NCBI GenBank assembly: GCA_022823105.1 | Contig: JAJDXU010000040.1 | Coordinates: 1-8,816, forward strand | Length of the DNA: 8,816 nt | Direction: 5' to 3' | DNA from: Dehalococcoidia bacterium | Lineage (GTDB): Bacteria; Chloroflexota; Dehalococcoidia; Lucifugimonadales; UBA3495 | Shown here: one piece after another, positions 7,337-8,816 of the stretch | Layout of the letters: each line of letters begins with the position of its first letter | Position numbering within the stretch: the stretch's first letter is position 1 | Translations under genes and position numbers: made by a program | The notes under the pieces: model-generated | Database searches by the model: none | What the model was told of the DNA's origin: nothing | The model's input: only the letters and a program-made list of their open reading frames with translations

Positions 7337-7385
7337 CGCCAATGTTGGCGATCTGAGCCAAGCCAGCGTCCAGGTTGGCGACCAG
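7337..7385. repeat. IS21-type terminal binding repeats
   Basis: AGCGCCAATGTTGGCGATC (palindrome core 7337-7350) and GTTGGCGACCAGTAGCG (from 7374) repeat the theme TTGGCGA. A third, diverged copy CTGGCGACCAG starts at 7110. Multiple repeats of this kind near istB fit the known organisation of IS21 ends, where transposase binds several sites. The assignment rests on position next to istB and on motif recall. Confidence 0.45.
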
Positions 7386-7813
7386 TAGCGCTCCATGCCA
7401 AGATTACCGCCAATTGCGGCAGCCGTGACGCTGTCCCGCGTCAACCAGATTTGCCGAATTGCCGTCGATTAGTTTTCCCGGTTCACCCCTTCTGACTGGC
7501 CCCGCTGTTGGGATGCGTCAGTCCGGTAGCTGGGGACGTCGAATTCCAGGATGACGGCGTGGTGCGCCACCCGGTCAATCGCCGCGGCGGTGGCCATGGA
7601 GTTGGCGAAGATGCGCTCCCACACCGATTTCAGCAATGGCCCAAAGCAGAGGTTCACGTCCAGTTCCGTCCCACGGGGACGGGCCCGGTCGCGGCCGTTG
7701 TACAACCCTCTCGAAGATACTGCCGTCGACTGTTCCAGTTGTCGCGGAGGAAAAGGGCCGCGGGCGCGGCGTTCGGGCAGGCGCTGCCTGCCAGGATGGT
7801 CCCGCACAACCAC

Positions 7814-7994
7814 CAGGCTAGATCCGTCGACTGGGCCTCGGTTAGGTGAGGCTAATGCGTTTCAATGACCTGCCGCATTTGGTAGCATCCCCCGGGAAGG
7901 CGCATGGGTCCCCTCCAGCATCCGTTTTGCCACAAACAAGATGTCGGACGCCCCGACGCCTTCCCAAGCTCCTCACCTAACTATTTCTAGCCTG
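7814..7994. repeat. Nested triple inverted-repeat element (MITE-like or structured RNA)
   Basis: Three perfect inverted repeats are nested in correct order: CAGGCTAGA 7814-7822 with TCTAGCCTG 7986-7994 (9 bp); GTTAGGTGAGG 7841-7851 with CCTCACCTAAC 7971-7981 (11 bp); GGGAAGGCG 7894-7902 with CGCCTTCCC 7957-7965 (9 bp). Between the second and third left arms lies a side hairpin, AATGCG 7854-7859 with CGCATT 7874-7879. A competing short hairpin, GCCTC 7835-7839 with GAGGC 7848-7852, could break the 11-bp stem. The element sits inside the istB pseudogene. No target-site duplication is evident around either pair of ends. Confidence 0.8.
7841..7981 (+). ncRNA. M-box (ykoK) magnesium riboswitch-like sequence, tentative
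   Basis: On the plus strand GTTAGGTGAGGCT (7841-7853) equals the conserved 5' block of the M-box riboswitch as I recall it. A hairpin follows, then GGTAGC-at-CCC (7881-7891), resembling the GCTGCTGCCC block. ATGGGTC (7904-7910) matches the conserved AATGGGTC block, and AAGCTC (7966-7971) matches the 3' block before the closing stem. The first-to-third block distance (70 nt) is close to that of the B. subtilis mgtE aptamer (about 65). Against this, the 11-bp perfect closing stem is longer than usual, the hairpin before ATGGGTC is shortened, and no Mg2+ transporter follows; downstream is antisense istB debris. It may be an orphaned or decaying aptamer, or a chance resemblance inside a palindromic element. 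Confidence 0.35.
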
Positions 7995-8063
7995 TACATA
8001 TCCCTGTCAGGTATCAGGTACGGGGCAGGCTCTGGGGGAAGTAGCCCAGGTCGTCCAGGAGGC

Positions 8064-8081
8064 CCCCTGCGGACGCAGGGG
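8064..8081. repeat. Perfect 8-bp palindrome at the istB internal deletion
   Basis: CCCCTGCG (8064-8071) and CGCAGGGG (8074-8081) are perfect inverted copies around a 2-bp centre. The palindrome lies precisely between the istB strand ending LVQSL (8082-8096) and Walker B LLDDLGY (8061 downward), where about 20 codons of the family are missing and the frame changes. Confidence 0.65.
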
Positions 8082-8240
8082 CAGGCTCTGCACCAGGTAA
8101 TAGGTCGGTGCGAAGAGGACGGAGTGGCCGGTTTCTACCAGCCGGTATTCCAGGGCGCACAGGGAGTGGGTCTTGCCGGTGCCGGGGAGACCGAAGGCCG
8201 GCACGTTGGCGCCGTGTTCCACGAAACTGCTCTGGGCCAG

Positions 8241-8716
8241 CATCAACGCTCTTCGCTGTTCCCAGAGATCGGTCCGCGCATACGCCTACACAGTAGAATT
8301 TCCCAGGTTGTGCGCCGGCGCCTTCTTGGCGACCTACCACGTGGCATCGGTGCACTCCAACACCAGTCCTTGAATCTGATCCGGAAACCGTGTGCTGCTG
8401 CCGGCACGTCTCACTGTCGCAACATCGCCGTGAAGGCCGTTTCTGACAACGGTCTGCGGGGCAGACCGGGAAACAACCTATCAGATGATACGTCGGCCAA
8501 ATCTCCAGCCAGTCGGAGCACGTCTATTAATCTGCCGACCAGCGGAACTTGATGCTCCCGTCACCCCTTCATCCGTGCCGCCGACACCGTCCATTTCCGT
8601 CCATCCCAATCTATTTCATCCCATGTGGCGAGTCTGACCTCGCCGTTGCGCGCGGACATCAGCACGAGGAACTCGAACGCCAATTTGGTGACTGCATCAG
8701 CGGTCGATTTCCTTAA
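8241..8716 (-). pseudogene. Tyrosine recombinase (phage/P4-type integrase) catalytic domain, degraded
   Basis: Conceptual translation, minus strand from 8716: ADAVTKLAFEFLVL, NGEVRLATWDEIDWDGRKWT and AARMKG, then a stop at 8561-8563. The frame continues as REHQVPLVGRLIDVL and LFPGLPRRPLSETAFTAMLR to a second stop at 8411-8413, then HGFRIRFKDW (HGFR at 8381-8392). After a frameshift come ECTDATW, stop (8334-8336), VAKKAPAHNLGNSTV, stop (8286-8288), and AYARTDLWEQRRALM ending at 8241. Site-specific recombinases of this family use R, K, HxxR, H/W and a Tyr nucleophile. Here R (8633-8635), K in RMK, H and R in HGFR, H in PAHN and Y (8280-8282) can all still be read. Two TGA, two TAG and one frameshift make it dead. 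The N-terminal DNA-binding domains are missing, and the C-terminal end joins istB directly. Confidence 0.85.
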
Positions 8717-8816
8717 CAGTAAAGTCCCCACACGTGGTGTAACGGAGACCGGGTGGCATGAAGGTGGCCATCGCGTCATCCTTGATGGAAGTGACAAACC
8801 CAACAAGGAGTACGAC
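8717..8816. other. Right edge, unassigned
   Basis: Integrase similarity fades upstream of the segment ending LLLRKSTADAV (8716), though the pseudogene could extend to the edge. Both strands are open here. The plus strand gives VTETGWHEGGHRVILDG and then SDKPNKEYD at the edge; one minus frame gives TSIKDDAMATFMPPGLRY and onward. I recognise neither, and 100 bp is too little to choose. Confidence 0.3.

Larger units (their letters stand above)
7303..8240 (-). mobile_element. IS21-family insertion sequence remnant (istB end only)
   Basis: The piece comprises a putative terminal region (7303-7388) and a broken istB (7469-8240) read on the minus strand. IS21 elements end in TG/CA with several internal transposase-binding repeats. 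Here TGTTTCAG at 7303 is a possible tip, followed by palindromic CGCCAA-tg-TTGGCG (7337-7350) and TTGGCGACCAG (7375-7385). The transposase gene istA and the other terminus are missing. At 8240/8241 the homology switches directly to a tyrosine-recombinase pseudogene. The element is therefore truncated, internally deleted and itself interrupted by the nested palindrome at 7814-7994. The exact tip and a target duplication cannot be established. Confidence 0.6.
7469..8240 (-). pseudogene. istB: IstB-like ATP-binding transposition helper, broken
   Basis: Read right to left, three IstB pieces lie in order. The first encodes FVEHGANVPAFGLPGTGKTH, a Walker A P-loop (complement of 8169-8192), followed by GHSVLFAPTYYLVQSL. 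The second, in another frame, encodes the Walker B segment LLDDLGYFPQS (8029-8061). The third encodes the C-terminus VWERIFANSMATAAAIDR then HHAVILEFDVPSYRT (7469-7657), ending at a stop at 7469. Intact IstB is the AAA+ ATPase that helps the IS21 transposase. About 20 residues between the P-loop strand and Walker B are missing, with a frameshift. The N-terminal domain is absent, and about 370 bp instead of roughly 75-100 separates Walker B from the C-terminal piece because of the inserted palindromic element and unrecognised sequence. It cannot make a functional protein. Confidence 0.85.

Noticed and set aside
7894..7965. GGGAAGGCG and nearby GACCTGCC look like cobalamin riboswitch pieces
   Set aside because: In cobalamin riboswitches the B12 box with ACCTGCC follows GGGAAGGCG; here on the plus strand the order is reversed (7867-7874 before 7894). 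The reverse strand lacks the B12 box, and GGGAAGGCG is explained as one arm of an inverted repeat.
7941..8552. Plus-strand frame of 203 codons across the right-hand region
   Set aside because: It is antisense to the istB and integrase remnants, which have recognisable motifs on the minus strand.
8411..8563. Two in-frame TGA codons in the integrase could mean TGA is recoded
   Set aside because: TAG stops and a frameshift also occur in the same pseudogene, TGA ends the intact CoA-transferase at 7016, and tryptophan is encoded by TGG in the intact genes.
1..8816. CRISPR array, tRNA, rRNA, toxin-antitoxin or defence system
   Set aside because: I saw no regularly spaced repeats, tRNA-like cloverleaf or rRNA stretches, and no protein motifs of such systems in any frame.

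Overview
The window looks like a GC-rich bacterial chromosome segment, probably from an uncultivated free-living or host-associated lineage. The mix of a Calx-beta/Ig-like surface protein, an acyl-CoA dehydrogenase, an MmgE/PrpD enzyme and a type III CoA-transferase recalls Chloroflexota such as Dehalococcoidia/SAR202. That placement is inference from gene content only; no rRNA or marker gene is present.

Layout. Positions 1-2030 (minus strand) hold most of an exported surface protein: signal peptide, one Calx-beta domain, then repeats of about 125 residues running off the left edge. Positions 2031-3057 are a divergent intergenic region of about 1 kb without a credible gene. It contains a REP-like palindrome, a strongly C-rich/G-poor stretch, a 12-bp direct repeat and a tandem 9-mer. 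Positions 3102-7016 (plus strand) carry three intact co-directional catabolic genes: acyl-CoA dehydrogenase (TTG start behind an extended -10 promoter), MmgE/PrpD-family protein, and CaiB/BaiF CoA-transferase. The gaps between them are 104 and 31 bp. Together they could activate, desaturate and hydrate/dehydrate or decarboxylate an organic acid through its CoA thioester. The substrate cannot be read from the sequence.

From 7017 to the right edge the DNA is a graveyard of mobile sequences. An IS21-type remnant (terminal repeats plus a broken istB, minus strand) abuts a tyrosine-recombinase pseudogene (minus strand) with four stops and one frameshift, in which most catalytic positions can still be read. 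The istB pseudogene has lost its middle, exactly at a perfect 8-bp palindrome.

The most unusual object is at 7814-7994, inside the istB remnant. Three perfect inverted repeats (9, 11 and 9 bp) are nested in register around a side hairpin. On the plus strand this element shares collinear blocks with the M-box (ykoK) magnesium riboswitch as I remember it, but no transporter gene follows. It is either a displaced M-box-like RNA or a MITE-like palindromic insertion.
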